Numbered from the stretch's first letter, positions 19,716-35,611 are shown. The stretch: 64,000 nt of DNA from Obelidium mucronatum (GCA_025765595.1 JAIVFH010000148.1:1-64000), one strand, 5' to 3'. A program made the numbers and translations. Notes: generated by a model from the sequence alone, not told the origin.

Positions 19716-21784
19716 TCAAAAAGACATGGTTTCTGGAACCTCTTCAAGCAAAACCTCCAACACGTCTACATCCCCACCCAACTTCCTCGCAATCCCTTCC
19801 ACAAGAACAGCCGCTACAAACAAGCCCACCCAATCCCCTTCCAAGCCAATACGATGATATCGGAAGAAATCTGCCACCCTCCTCAAAACTTCCGCACTCT
19901 TCAACTTGCTCAATGGCAAAACGGCACCGCCTTTTGATCCGCCGCGCACACTCTCATCCATTCCAATATCTTGAATCATTTTCCGCATCGTCGCGCGCGC
20001 AAGCTCGTGATGAACAACGGCCTCTGGATTCCGACACCGCGTCATAAACAGATCCGCCATCTGCGACCCATTCCCTTCCAATGCAGCCGCAACAACCACC
20101 TGAATGTTTTCCAGGTTTTTCGCGGATAGACTGGACGTGAGTCCGACATCTAGGAACACGCAGTGCGGAGTGAATCCTTGGGTTTTTAAATCTTGCAGGA
20201 TTTGTTTTCGTTCTGAAACTGTACTTGTGGACAGAGTTTGGTATATGCTTGGGTCAATCCAGGTTATTGGCGCTTGGTCCTTTTGGTTGCGGTTTTTTGG
20301 GCTGGACTTCTTGAATGTTAGGAGAATGTTGCCAGCATGGAGATCGGCTGATTTTGGATGTGTTTTTGTAAGTTGAAGTACTCAAATCATTTAAAGGATG
20401 CACCAACCATGTACAAAGTTGTGCTTCATAATCATGCGCTATCAAACAAAAAGATATCAGGGAAAATTCACAGTGGCATACAAGAACAAGTCTTACCACA
20501 AAGGCAGGCAGACCAATCATAATCAATTCGTCATCAAAAGCGCAGTTGCCCAGCTCAGTGATTTTAGTAAACGCGATTCCTTCACAATACTGCTCGACAA
20601 GAACATTGGCGTTTCCAAAAAGAGGAGTAGGGAACGAGACAGGCAACATGACTTCTCCAGGTTTGGTTTCTTCAAAATTCTTCTTGAATTGCACCTATAC
20701 AATCACGTCATTGTGTTTAAAAAGAAGCTTCACTTTTTTTCGTTTCAGTTACCAGATTATCAAACTCCAAAGTCAAATCCGTCTGTCTCCGCATCATATC
20801 CGCAAATGTCGCCAGTTCCTCGTTTACGGCAAGATATCGCGAACCAGGAAGAATCCAAGAAATTAATTTTCCCCATGCTTGCAAAAGGATTAAATCCATT
20901 TCAATCAGTGGTTTGATGTGTGGGTGCAGGACCTTGACGGCAACATCCGTCTTGTTTGTGCTGAACGTTGCGATGAATTCTGATTTGAGAGTGGCCCGAT
21001 GCACTTGCTAATCGATTTCAAAATATATTTGATACGTTAGAGGAATTCAAATGGAAACAAAATCATACGCGTACCGCAACCGCGCCGACTCCCACAGGCG
21101 CCGAATCAAAAGAGTCGAAAACATCGCCAATCGACAACTTTGCAGCTTTTTCGCTGTTGCTATCAACAAACCCATTTTTGGGATCATTCAACATTTCCTC
21201 TACAGTTTCTACAGTTTGCTTGAAGGAATGCGCCGGCGAATGGCTTTGCAAACGAGCAAACGCAGTGCAAACCGAAACCGGGAATAAATCTTGTCTCATT
21301 GACGCCCATTGACATAATTTGATGAAGATTGGACCTGCGTTCGGGAATCCGTTAAACCGATTTTCGAGTTTTCACACAACACTCTCCACATACCACCAAC
21401 TTCACAGGTTTTCGTGGCCAACACAAGAAACCAGTTTCCTCCAAACAGAAACCAAATAGGGAAAAGAGAGATTAAAGGAGTCAGGAGGAGTCCAAGGCTG
21501 ATTGCTCTGAAGCCTAAACGAATCAGTCCAAAGGGACCAGACGCTTCCCACAGGACCGGAACATGGTTTGATTTGAGAGTTACTGGTTTTGATTCGATTG
21601 GAGGCAGTTTACTGGTGATGCTGTTGTTGTTGACGTCCAACTGAAGTGGATTTGACCGTTGGTTCCAGACAACGAAAGAACCAAGAGTCAATCCAACTGC
21701 ATTGAATTTTCTTGGCGAAAAATGTTTGAGTCTCAGCGGGTTGAAGGAGAGCTTAAACGGGCGAAATCCAGCTCTGGGAAACAT
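19716..21784 (-). CDS. ADCK2-like mitochondrial atypical kinase (ABC1/UbiB family)
   Basis: The first ATG at 21784 opens a basic, mitochondrial-type N-terminus followed by hydrophobic stretches. UbiB-family landmarks: NAGPIFIKLCQWASMRQDLFP, VAVKVLHPHIK, the inserted LTLEFDNL region, VEQYCEGI, NFVHADLHAGN (catalytic loop) and CVFLDVGLTS (metal-binding DFG equivalent). ADCK2-type proteins act at the inner mitochondrial membrane in coenzyme Q and lipid metabolism. Several short introns were placed by family match, including one splitting the VH/ADLH codon junction. The frame breaks once near 21361 in a run of four A (coding strand); one extra A would restore the sequence SKNRFNGFPNAGP. A homopolymer consensus error is likely. 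Confidence 0.75.
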
Positions 21785-21901
21785 TCTTCTCTGCAATATT
21801 TACTATTTTACTTCAAGCGGATTTGTCGAATTATTCAAAACAGTTTTTTACAGTTTAGTACCAGATTTTTGGTCCTTTTTGAATTTCTATTCTTGGAAAA
21901 C

Positions 21902-22463
21902 ATGGAGTTCGTATCGCCACAACTTGCAAGATTTTGCGAACAAAAGATGAGTGAGGTGGGTGCTGCTGTCCACTGCCGCCGGTTTCGTGTTGACACTAGA
22001 AGCAACACAAGTAACTTACGCGACGTCCTTATTACCTGAATAGACAGAAGGCAAGCGCCTCGGGACTCCTGTTGCTAATAATACCGATAATACGACCTGC
22101 ACCCTCCAACCTCCGCAGCACATCATTATGGCACTGAACCAAAAAGAGAGTTTTTGTGTTGCGAAAAGAAACTTTGCATCTCAAGGGATTTCTACATGCT
22201 CGATTCCACGAAACCCACCACCCAGCATAGCGGAACTTGAGGCGTGGTCATGGAATACTTCAAGAGCAAGCAGTGTCAAGAATCAATCCGACACCATCAA
22301 GAAAGATTCTGAGAACGAGCTCGCTTGTTCTGATGAAACGCTTATTGAACCCGTTACGAGTCTTACGACAGATTCAAAACCCAACGTCAAAAAGCGCTGG
22401 ACGATTTGGGTTTTTTTAATCAGGGTTTGGTACCTTTTTATAAGAAAACAAACTACGAATTGA
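21902..22463 (+). CDS. Hypothetical protein with hydrophobic C-terminal tail
   Basis: ATG 21902, one inferred intron (21956-22043) that keeps one frame open from MEFVSPQLARFCEQKMSE into TEGKRLGTPV, stop 22461-22463; about 157 residues. The middle is polar and Ser/Glu-rich, and the end is basic-hydrophobic (KKRWTIWVFLIRVWYLFIRK), resembling a tail anchor. No family is recognised. It is head-to-head with the ADCK2-like gene, start codons 117 bp apart. Confidence 0.45.
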
Positions 22464-22530
22464 TATAATTTTATTTTGTATGTTCAATATTAATAAATCT
22501 TCTTTTTTTATTTTTAATAAATAATACCAA

Positions 22531-23148
22531 ATGTTTGCTCGAACAAAACTACCACTCCAACAGCAACGGGTTCAGACGATCGCAAACCTTTTTGCATTCA
22601 ATGCGTCTGTAACGCCAGTGAGAACGCTGGTGGTAACATCTATGGACAAGTGGAAGGACTGCAAGTCGTACATGCAGCTCGATGATAAGACAAAGGCAAA
22701 GCTAGTTCCAAAGCCGCGAGGTAGAGATTTTTCTTTTCACTGAAGGCGAACCTGTTATTGGAAACATGTCGGGTGTTTCATGCTGCTTTGCGACAAAACG
22801 TTTTTACATCTCGGCAATATAATACCTCAATTCTAATCCCTATGTCCAACTTTTCAAAAAGATGGAGTATCAACACCGAAGGAGTTTCTCTCAAAGATTG
22901 GACGAGGCTGTGGAGACGTGAGCGAAAAGTTCAAGTCATGGGACCACTTATTCCAGGCAACGAGTGAGGAAATGGCAGATTCTCTTGCTATTCCAGTGAG
23001 GAAGCGAAAGTATATTTTGCAGTGGCGGGAGTGGTTTAAGCGGGGTTTGGAGTTGAGAGCAATCGAGTTGCCTGAAAGGAGTAAGAAGCATTTGAGAGTT
23101 AAGAAGCAAGTCGAACTGTTGAGATTGAAGAAGCAAGGTCTCGCATGA
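22531..23148 (+). CDS. Mitochondrial small ribosomal subunit protein mS41 (FYV4-type, IGR motif)
   Basis: Two exons (22531-22720 and 22862-23148). The splice gives PKPRDGVSTPKEFLSKIGRG, the start of the IGR motif, continuing to CGDVSEKFKSWDHLFQATSEE and IPVRKRKYILQWREWFKRG. This motif set is diagnostic for the FYV4/mS41 family, which is part of the mitoribosomal small subunit. The N-terminal 35 residues look like a mitochondrial presequence. The C-terminus is basic (KKHLRVKKQVELLRLKKQ), as expected for rRNA contact. It is followed 296 bp downstream by the RPS13 gene on the same strand. Confidence 0.85.
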
Positions 23149-23444
23149 GCAGGGTTGAAGCTCTGAGAAGCATGATTAATGTATCGATGGATTCTTTTCA
23201 TGCCTGAATAATGAGGAATAAACATAAATTCTACTCTCTGTTAGCCACTTTCAGTTCCTTCTTTTTATTCACCAAATCGTACGTGTCACCTGCCACCCAT
23301 CCCCACCACACCAAGCCATCACATCAGCCATCGAATGACTGCAGATGCTTCGTTAGAAGACATCCTCTCTCGCAGCTCCCTAACATGTCTTCACCCAATC
23401 GCCTGACTAACATCTCCTGACATCTCTTAGAAACTAGCCAAAGA

Positions 23445-24541
23445 TGGGTCGTATGCATGCTCCAGGAAAGGGTATCTCCTCCAGTGCCCTCCCATACCGT
23501 CGCACTCCAGCCTCCTGGGTCAAGACCACTCCAGAGGAAGTCGTTGAGTCCATCTGCAAGGTACGAGTTGCTTGATCCAAATCCAAATCTTGTCTAACCC
23601 AACTCCCCCAATACAGCTTGCCAAGAAGGGTCTCACTCCTTCCCAGATCGGTGTTATCCTCAGAGACTCCCACGGAGTTGCTCAGGTCCGCTTCGTGACT
23701 GGTAACAAGATCTTGCGTATCCTCAAGTCCAACGGTCTCGGCCCAGAGCTCCCAGAAGATCTCTACCACTTGATCAAGAAGGCTGTCGCTGTCCGCAAGC
23801 ACTTGGAGAAGTTCCGCAAGGACGCTGACTCCAAGTTCCGTTTGATTCTCATCGAGTCCCGTATCCACCGTTTGGCCCGTTACTACAAGACTGCTGGTCA
23901 ATTGGCTCCAAACTGGAAGTAGTGAGTATTCTTTTTTTGTTTGTTGTTCCTTAGCTGGGCTGCGCCCTTCTGCCTCTTTGCCTCCATGTGGCTTGTTTTA
24001 AGTGGAAGCGGGTGCAGAGAAGGAGTTTAAACTGTGGCGTGATTGCCCACCTCTTTGTTATGCCTTGAATCGCTTTGCTGAAGTGGTGATTTTGGAGGTC
24101 AATCGGAATATTGAGAACTCTGAACGGTGATTCGTTCTGATGAACTCTGCTTTCGTTGAAAATCCAACACATCATCTTCCACTTGACAATTATGGCTGCA
24201 GCGCGTTGTTTGGTGGCCCCGTGGCAAATGGGAAGAGGTTCTCTGGCTGTTATTCATCGTTGGTCTCTTCCAATCACAAACAGTTTGTTGATTGGAACAG
24301 ATGTATGTTGAGATGAACTTGGCAGAGAATTTGTTCCTGTTTCAGGCCCGACCAACAAGCGTTTACAATAATATGGACAGTGCTTTGTGGCTTTATTTGT
24401 CTTCAAGGAGATTTTGTTTCCTTGTTGGCTTGTTTTGCTCTGCTCTCGTCGTCATTTTGTTTGTGATGTTAATTATTCTCTCTTCTCTTCCTCTTTGGAA
24501 AAAATAGCGAGGCTGCCACTGCCTCTACTCTCGTCGCCTAA
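23445..24541 (+). CDS. RPS13: 40S ribosomal protein S13 (uS15)
   Basis: Three exons: 23445-23560, 23617-23921 and 24508-24541. The protein starts [20 protein letters not shown] and contains [34 protein letters not shown] and the typical C-terminus [17 protein letters not shown], completed only by the small last exon. It binds 18S rRNA in the 40S subunit. Codon use is strongly biased to C-ending codons, as in other highly expressed genes and unlike its neighbours. The last intron (586 nt) is ten times longer than usual here. Confidence 0.97.
23922..24507 (+). other. Long last intron of RPS13, possible snoRNA host
   Basis: At 586 nt this intron is the longest I see in the window. Animal RPS13 introns host the C/D snoRNA U14. 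Here TGATGA occurs at about 24138 and CTGA-like boxes nearby (for example in AACTCTGAACGG near 24118), but I cannot assign a full box C/C'/D'/D set or an rRNA guide. The intron could equally be an unoccupied or regulatory intron. Confidence 0.25.
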
Positions 24542-24722
24542 GTATCTTGGGTGCCTTGTGACTTGGATGTTGGGTCATTGTCCGCGTTATCTGATCTTTT
24601 CGTTGTTGTATTCTGTCAAGAATAAAATTAATGGATAGACTCATATGTATATTCTTTTGGCTCGGCTACTGTTTTGACAAAATAATATGATATTTTTGTG
24701 ATGGAATGAATTTATTCTCAGT

Positions 24723-25784
24723 TTACATCACTATAACACTGGCCAACACTGCAGCAAAAACGCCCAAAAAAACACCCTTCGAAGCAGCTGCACTTCCGAT
24801 AATATTTCCCTTGGTCGTGGTTTTCGAAGCCGTTGGCACAACGGTCTGAATATAAGTGCCTGACGCACTTTGTGCAACTGTTGTGGTAGCAGCAGGACAG
24901 CCGATACCAGTCTGTAACGCGACCAATGCCTTGTATGAAGTACCCCAAGCACTTTCAGGATCGCTAGCACACGTAGCCTTGAAATTCGACGCTGACAAGG
25001 CACAAATGCAATCCTTTGGTGTAGCAGAGTTGGAACAAGTCCATTGCGATTTCCCCAACCCAGAGATGGACGCCGAGCAAGCAGACGAAACCTTGACAGA
25101 TCCCGAAGCAACACAACCTTGACCTTGCGACAACGTAGCGTTGAGGTAAAACAGGTTCCACGTCGCGTCATCTTTGGCACAAGCATTTGCAATGGTGGAT
25201 GGAGTCACGTTGTTACAGAAACACGCATCGTTGGTCTTGTCGGTTTTATCCCGACATACATCGCCTTGCATGGCCACGTCATTGAAAGCAGCTTGACACT
25301 GTGTAGACCAGATAGGAGTCGTGCAGACTTTGTCTTGGTACGAAACAGTAGCGTCATAGACATTTTTCCACACATTGGGAGAGTCAGCGGCACAAGCTTT
25401 CTGAATGAAGGACGCAGGGTAGATGCACATGCAATTTGGAATCCATGGGGTAGTGGCACATGCATTCTGTGCCTGCTCGAGAGCATCGAGAGCAGTCATG
25501 CACTGGAGTGAAATGCTGGCTTTGGTTGATGACGTGCAACCCTCAGTCTGCTTGAGGACTTGGAACACGTTGTAGAGACCCCAGGAGGCATCATCGTTGG
25601 CACATTGAGTTGCAATGATTGAAGGGGTGAGGTAGTTGCAGAAGCAGGCGTCGTTGGTTTTGTCGGTTTTGGCGTTGCAAACGTCACCTTGTTCGGCTAC
25701 TTTGTTGAGGGCCGATTGGCATTGGGTGCTAAAGGCGGACGCAGTTTGAAGCAAAGCAAGAGCGGTAATGAGAATGTGATTCAT
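24723..25784 (-). CDS. Secreted Cys-rich protein with internal duplication, GPI-anchored
   Basis: A single exon, 353 residues. It has a signal peptide (ILITALALLQTASAFS) and four Cys-rich modules of about 65 residues arranged as A-B-A'-B'. Modules A and A' share STQCQxAxNxVAxQGDVC, then DKTNDACFCN and TPSxIAxxCAxDDAxW. Each module has about six cysteines. A Ser/Thr linker follows, then a C-terminal hydrophobic tail (GVFLGVFAAVLASVIVM) typical of a GPI signal. It is probably a cell-surface or wall protein. The A-B unit clearly duplicated once. No named family is recognised. Confidence 0.75.
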   Translation of the reverse strand: MNHILITALALLQTASAFSTQCQSALNKVAEQGDVCNAKTDKTNDACFCNYLTPSIIATQCANDDASWGLYNVFQVLKQTEGCTSSTKASISLQCMTALDALEQAQNACATTPWIPNCMCIYPASFIQKACAADSPNVWKNVYDATVSYQDKVCTTPIWSTQCQAAFNDVAMQGDVCRDKTDKTNDACFCNNVTPSTIANACAKDDATWNLFYLNATLSQGQGCVASGSVKVSSACSASISGLGKSQWTCSNSATPKDCICALSASNFKATCASDPESAWGTSYKALVALQTGIGCPAATTTVAQSASGTYIQTVVPTASKTTTKGNIIGSAAASKGVFLGVFAAVLASVIVM

Positions 25785-26358
25785 GTTAAGTGTATGGATC
25801 AGCGAAAAGAGGCAGCCGCTTTTATAGGTTTTTTAAAGAGCCAGCCACAAATGTTTCTAATGAGTTCGACAAGGACTAAACAGGTACAAAAAAGCAATCA
25901 AAATGAGTCAGTTGAACACACTTTAAATATTGATTGATTACACAAAAAGCGGCAATGGATTCAAGGTTCGTCCGTCTATTATTCTTCCGAGCTCTAATAT
26001 AGGTGATAAATTCTATTCCAGTCGTATCGATCAAACTGATACTATGGTTGATACTTACAGTGGCACCGTCCTTCACTTGTTTTATTTTCATCATTTCGAC
26101 TTATCATAATTACTATGTAATTTCAACGATGAAGGTGCAGGCGTTCCTAAATGTAAACTGCAATATACAGTTAAAGTTCCATGGTGCTCGCTTGAATAAT
26201 AGGAATTCCTTGCCTGCGTTGCCTACCTCAACGCCTTGGGCTTCATTCATAACTGGTTCAAGATTCACGCCCTTAAACCTATTCTTCAGTCAGTAGAGGA
26301 AAATTAAATTGCCAAATTTAATTTTTCAAATACAAATTAACGTCAGTGGCCGGCAGCA
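25785..26358. other. Intergenic, no gene seen
   Basis: About 570 bp upstream of the Cys-rich gene, ending at tRNA-Arg. AT-rich, with several short overlapping open frames but none with a domain, good start or splice support. Confidence 0.5.
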
Positions 26359-26430
26359 GGTCGTATGGCGAAGTGGTAACGCGTTGCCCTCCGGAGGCAA
26401 AGGTCTTGGGTTCAATCCCCAATACGATCG
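26359..26430 (+). tRNA. tRNA-Arg (anticodon CCG)
   Basis: A 72-nt cloverleaf: acceptor GGTCGTA pairs with TACGATC (one G-U), anticodon stem TTGCC/GGCAA encloses loop CTCCGGA with anticodon CCG, and T stem TTGGG/CCCAA encloses TTCAATC. No intron. The discriminator base is G. Confidence 0.9.
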
Positions 26431-26510
26431 CTACTCTAGCACGTGGTACATTTTTCGATCATATAGGTATTCCCGTCCAGACATCAGAATAAAAGTGCAT
26501 AATCGCTCCT

Positions 26511-31619
<5,109 letters not shown>

Positions 31620-31857
31620 TATTGTTGTGGGAAGTTTGGAAAATTGAAAGTGTTTTGAAATCGGCATTTGCAATCGAATTCGACAGTCTATTTCTATTCA
31701 AGATAAATATTATTATATCAATTCCAAGTAAAATATCTGAAAAAGCAAAGAGTAGAGTTTTGAAATGATTGTTGGAAATCCCAATATTGTGTGACTTGCA
31801 CGTGTACATACTTTATTGATTCATGAGCCATATAAAGATGCAGATGTTTGATGAGAA

Positions 31858-31990
31858 ACACCGCCGGTGGCAGTGATAACAAAAAAGCACTGCCTACGGC
31901 AGTGATACTGCCTGCGGCGAAATGCCGCAGGCGACAGCCTCTGACGTACAAAACACCGCCTTCGGCAGTGATACCGCCTACGGCGGCTAA
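31858..31990. repeat. Cluster of GCC/GGC palindromic hairpin repeats
   Basis: About seven short palindromes in 130 bp: CCGCCGGTGGC, TGCCTACGGCA, TGCCTGCGGCG, TGCCGCAGGCG, CCGCCTTCGGCA, CCGCCTACGGCGG, often separated by GTGAT. They belong to the same family as the repeats in the kinase intron. They sit between the ABCC start and the MITE. The consensus is (Y)CGCC-NTA/TAN-GGC with A/T-rich spacers. Confidence 0.75.
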
Positions 31991-32065
31991 CAATGACGGT
32001 TTTAAAGTGCATCAAGTGGGTGAAATGAATCCCTCAGTTGCTGGTGGTTCAAGATGAATTTCATC

Positions 32066-32307
32066 CAGGGGGGTGGGACTCCAAAAATTCTGAACAAATA
32101 AATGTGATATGGTGCCTTCAGCACCGCTGCACCAGACACTGGAGCCTCCAATTGGTCTCAAGACTTCAAAATGTCCTAGCGGCATTGCTTATCTTGTCTC
32201 GGGCGGATGCAGAGCCTTCGGCAGGCACCAGGAGGTTTGAGGTGAGTCATTTGATGTTGGTAGATCTGGAAATCTACCAATCCAAAATTTTCAGTCCCGC
32301 CCCCCTG
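32066..32307. mobile_element. 242-bp MITE with CAGGGGGGYGGGACT ends and 9-bp target duplication
   Basis: The left end CAGGGGGGTGGGACT (32066-32080) is matched in inverted orientation by AGTCCCGCCCCCCTG (32293-32307), one mismatch in 15. The element is flanked by an exact 9-bp direct repeat AATTTCATC at 32057-32065 and 32308-32316. It holds no ORF. Its first 11 bp (CAGGGGGGYGG) are the same as the ends of the 5.5-kb transposon at 46968-52505, which also has a 9-bp duplication. It is therefore probably a non-autonomous relative mobilised by the same kind of transposase. Confidence 0.8.
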
Positions 32308-32629
32308 AATTTCATCATCAAAAAAGTCAAAAGAAAAATAAAATAAAAAAAATAAAAATAAAAATGAATACGTGAGTGCTCCAAAAAAAAGTAAAAAAGT
32401 GAGGCGAATGCCCGAGGTTGTAAGTTGTAAGACTCAACAACTTTCAATTCAATTGGGAAAGTGTTCACATCCAGCCCCAATTTGCCAAGCAACTTTTGTC
32501 ATTTTGCCCATACGAAATTTTCCATCGAAAAATTTTCGTGCTATTACGTTGTCACGTTTTGTGGTGCGAAATGACAATTTTCAGGATTTCTTCAAAAAGG
32601 GGTGTGAAACAGTTGTCGCTTTGAAACCA

Positions 32630-33880
32630 ATGTTTGTCAAGTTCCTCATTGCGGCGGCCGCTGCCAGCACACTGGCCCGAGCAGTCATCCCTCGCGACGG
32701 TAGCACCTCATCACCATCTCCCGAAGAATACACGGCCGTTGCCCGCATTGTGCCGCTCGCCAACTCGACGGTGCAGGGCACAGTCACGTTCACGCAGCGA
32801 GCCGACAGCGCCAACGTCACGATCGCCGTGTCGCTGACGGGCGTGCCCCCTGGCACGGCGCACGGATTCCACATCCATGCGTTCGGCGACGCGTCGACGC
32901 CACTCACGGGACTCAGCATGGGCGGCCACTTTAACCCTTCGAATGCGAGCCACGGGTGTCCGGCGCCGGGCGACGCCGGACAAACGACTGTTCTGCCGCC
33001 GGACGCAAACCACTTTGGCGACCTGGGCTCCGTCGCCGCCGATTCCGTTGGCGCCGCCGCGCGCACGTGGGTGTCGCCGCGCCTGAGTCTGCGCGACGCG
33101 GGCAGCGCCGGCTTCGTGCTCGGCCGCGGCGTCGTCGTGCACGAGCGCCCAGACGACTGCGCGTCGCAGCCGACGGGAAACGCGGGCGCGCGCTTAGCCC
33201 AGGGCGTCGTGGCAACAAGTGCGGACTTGCCCGTCGCGTCGCTGCCGCAAAAGAGCGCCCTGAGCGTCATTGCCGTCTTTGCGTCAAACGGCGCAGTGGC
33301 GATCGACCACACTGCCAACACTGTCTCACTGAACTTGACGGGTCTGCTTCCTTCAGAAGAATACTCGCTGGAAAGCTTCTACACGGGCGACTCCAGCAAG
33401 CTGAAGCTGGCTGACCCAAACGATACCGATTGCGGCGATGACTTTGACGGCACGGAAGTTGTTACTTTCAGTGCTGATGAGAACGGCAAGGTTGTTCAGT
33501 CTTTGCCGCTTCCAAAAGGAATCGTTACCAATCAGTTGCTTGGGCGCGGGTTTGTCTTGGTTTCCGGCGAGAATTGTCCAATTGCAATTGCTCCGATTGG
33601 TGCTCAGTTTGTCGCGCCCTCTCCAGTTCCAACAACAGTTGCAACGGGTGTTACTACCGCAGTTACCGCCGCAAGTGCTTCTACTACCTCTTCTCCTTCT
33701 TCTTCTTCTTCTGTTACAGCCAACAATCTCATTGGTACATCATCTTTGACCACCGAAACTATTGTTGCATCAAAAACTACTTACACTACTGTTCAAAAAC
33801 CTGCAAATTTAATCAGTTCAGCTGTACAACATGTTGTTACCTCTCTTTTGCTTGCTTTCACTTTGTTTTTGATTGTTTAA
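32630..33880 (+). CDS. GPI-anchored extracellular Cu/Zn superoxide dismutase with second, degenerate SOD domain
   Basis: A single exon; from ATG 32630 about 416 residues. I chose this ATG because it opens a signal peptide (MFVKFLIAAAAASTLA); the frame upstream lies in A-rich non-coding DNA. Domain 1 keeps all SOD ligands: HGFHIHAFGD, GGHFNPSNASHGC, NHFGDLGS and GRGVVVHERPDDC. Domain 2 (from about residue 210) has the same fold signs: LTGLLPSEEYSLESFYTGD in place of the HIH loop, and GRGFVLVSGENC in place of the last His block. It has no metal ligands. A Ser/Thr-rich stalk and a GPI-type hydrophobic tail (LLLAFTLFLIV) follow. Domain 1 DNA is very GC-rich, the tail is not. Its neighbour at 34132 is a tandem paralog. 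Confidence 0.85.
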   Translation: MFVKFLIAAAAASTLARAVIPRDGSTSSPSPEEYTAVARIVPLANSTVQGTVTFTQRADSANVTIAVSLTGVPPGTAHGFHIHAFGDASTPLTGLSMGGHFNPSNASHGCPAPGDAGQTTVLPPDANHFGDLGSVAADSVGAAARTWVSPRLSLRDAGSAGFVLGRGVVVHERPDDCASQPTGNAGARLAQGVVATSADLPVASLPQKSALSVIAVFASNGAVAIDHTANTVSLNLTGLLPSEEYSLESFYTGDSSKLKLADPNDTDCGDDFDGTEVVTFSADENGKVVQSLPLPKGIVTNQLLGRGFVLVSGENCPIAIAPIGAQFVAPSPVPTTVATGVTTAVTAASASTTSSPSSSSSVTANNLIGTSSLTTETIVASKTTYTTVQKPANLISSAVQHVVTSLLLAFTLFLIV

Positions 33881-34131
33881 AATAAAATTGCGGTTCTTTA
33901 TTACTTAGTACGCCGTAGGCGTGACATTCGTGCATATCTTGGAGTGGAAAGTCTCCTTCAAAAAAACACAATATCAAACACAGTAGTTACTTTCGCCACG
34001 TTTCTTGTTTCTTTTTATAACATGAATTTCAGTACGCCACAAAAAAAGTCTATTCTTGGAATCAAACCATCTGCTAAAATAAGAAAACCTGCTTTCCCTG
34101 CTTCACGAATCACTTTCCCCCCAAAAAAAGC

Positions 34132-35464
34132 ATGCTCTTTCACACTCTCCTCGCCATCATAGCAACAACAACAGTCAACGCAGCCACTTGGGGATCCCCA
34201 AAACAAACCCCCTCCAAATACACTGCCACCGCCAACATTGCTCCCATCAACGGCTCCACCATCCAAGGAACCCTCACTCTCACACAAGAAGCCGAAAGCC
34301 CCAACGTCTCCATCTCCGTTTCCTTGAAAGGAATCCCCGCCAACACTGTCCATGGATTCCACATCCACGCGTTCGGCGACGCGTCCACGCCACTCACAGG
34401 ACTCAACATGGGCGGCCACTTTAATCCTTCGAATGCGAGCCACGGGTGTCCCAACACGCCTGGCTCGAAATCTGATTCTTCAGGTGTGTTGACGCTTCCA
34501 GCGACTATCCATTTCGGCGATTTGGGGTCCGTTACGGCGGATAAAGATGGAAACGCGGCGCATTCTTGGGTTTCTGCTCAGCTTAGCTTGTTTGATCCGA
34601 CTAAGCCTGGTTTTGTTTTGGGGCGTGGTGTGATTGTTCATGCACTTGCAGATGACTGTGTTACTCAGGTAATACTATTTATACATTTCAAGATAATTTT
34701 TCCAGTTTAAATAACTAATATTATACTCATCTTTCACCAACAAAAAGCCAACCGGTAACTCTTCCTCACGTCTCGCACAAGGCGTCATCACAACCACCAC
34801 CGACTTCTCAATCTCAACGTTCCCGAAAACAAGCACCTTGAACGCCATCGCCGTGTTCCAAGAACAACAACAACAACAAGGGGTCAAAGGCCTCGTCACA
34901 CTTGACCGCGAGAAATCATCCCTCTTGTTCAACATAACCGGCCTCTCCCCTTCCAAAAAATACAGCCTCCAAAGCTATTACACTGGCGACACCACCAAAA
35001 TCAAAACTTTCAGCGTCAAGGAAACGAAATGCGATGCGTTTGATGATGGCCATGTGCTTGTTGATTCCGTTGCTGCAGATGACAAGGGGGAACTTGTGAC
35101 AACCTCGAAAATCGCGTTGGAGGGCTGGAGCACGCAAAAATTGTTTGGGAGGGGTTTTGTTCTTGTTGGGGTGGATGGGAAGTGTCCTGTTGCGGCGGCT
35201 GCTGTTGGGGTTCAGTTTGTGGCGCCGCCAGTGACTACAACTACTACCACTACAACTACTACAACTGCTACTGCAACTGCAACTGCAACGGCTACCACTA
35301 CCAAAAAGGCTACTGACATGTACACTATAGTCTCGACGAGCACCAGCTACGTTGCGAAAACCACCACCACCACAACGACAAAACCAAACTTGATTGCTTC
35401 TTCAGCCCAACAATTAAACGCGATTGCTTCGATCGCGCTTTTGTTCTTGAGTCTTATCGTTTGA
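34132..35464 (+). CDS. GPI-anchored extracellular Cu/Zn superoxide dismutase, tandem paralog
   Basis: Two exons (34132-34668 and 34748-35464), about 417 residues, 250 bp downstream of its paralog. It has a signal peptide (MLFHTLLAIIATTTVNAA). The SOD domain has HGFHIHAFGD, GGHFNPSNASHGC, IHFGDLGS and GRGVIVHALADDC, so copper and zinc ligands are present. The second, ligand-free SOD-like domain reads ITGLSPSKKYSLQSYYTGD and GRGFVLVGVDGKC. Then come a Thr-rich stalk with a (TA)-type repeat and a GPI-type tail (IASIALLFLSLIV). The intron is absent from the 32630 paralog, so one copy gained or lost it. A 60-bp block around the HIH loop is nearly identical between the paralogs, suggesting recent duplication or gene conversion there. 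Confidence 0.85.
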
Positions 35465-35611
35465 TCAACGAAGAAAAAATAATAGTTTTTTTTTATAAAT
35501 ATTTTTACTTATTTAACAAAGTCTTCGAAACCATTTTTTTCGGGACAACTATGACTATATAAGGGATCAAAAATAAAATAAAAAAATATAAGAAAAATGA
35601 AACCCTGAAAT

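Noticed and set aside
31858..31990. CRISPR-like array
   Set aside because: Units are short variable palindromes with irregular spacers of 5-20 bp, in a eukaryotic genome; not a CRISPR.
32581..33321. Minus-strand frames opposite the GC-rich SOD domain
   Set aside because: GC-rich DNA leaves all frames open; the plus frame has the SOD ligands and signal peptide.
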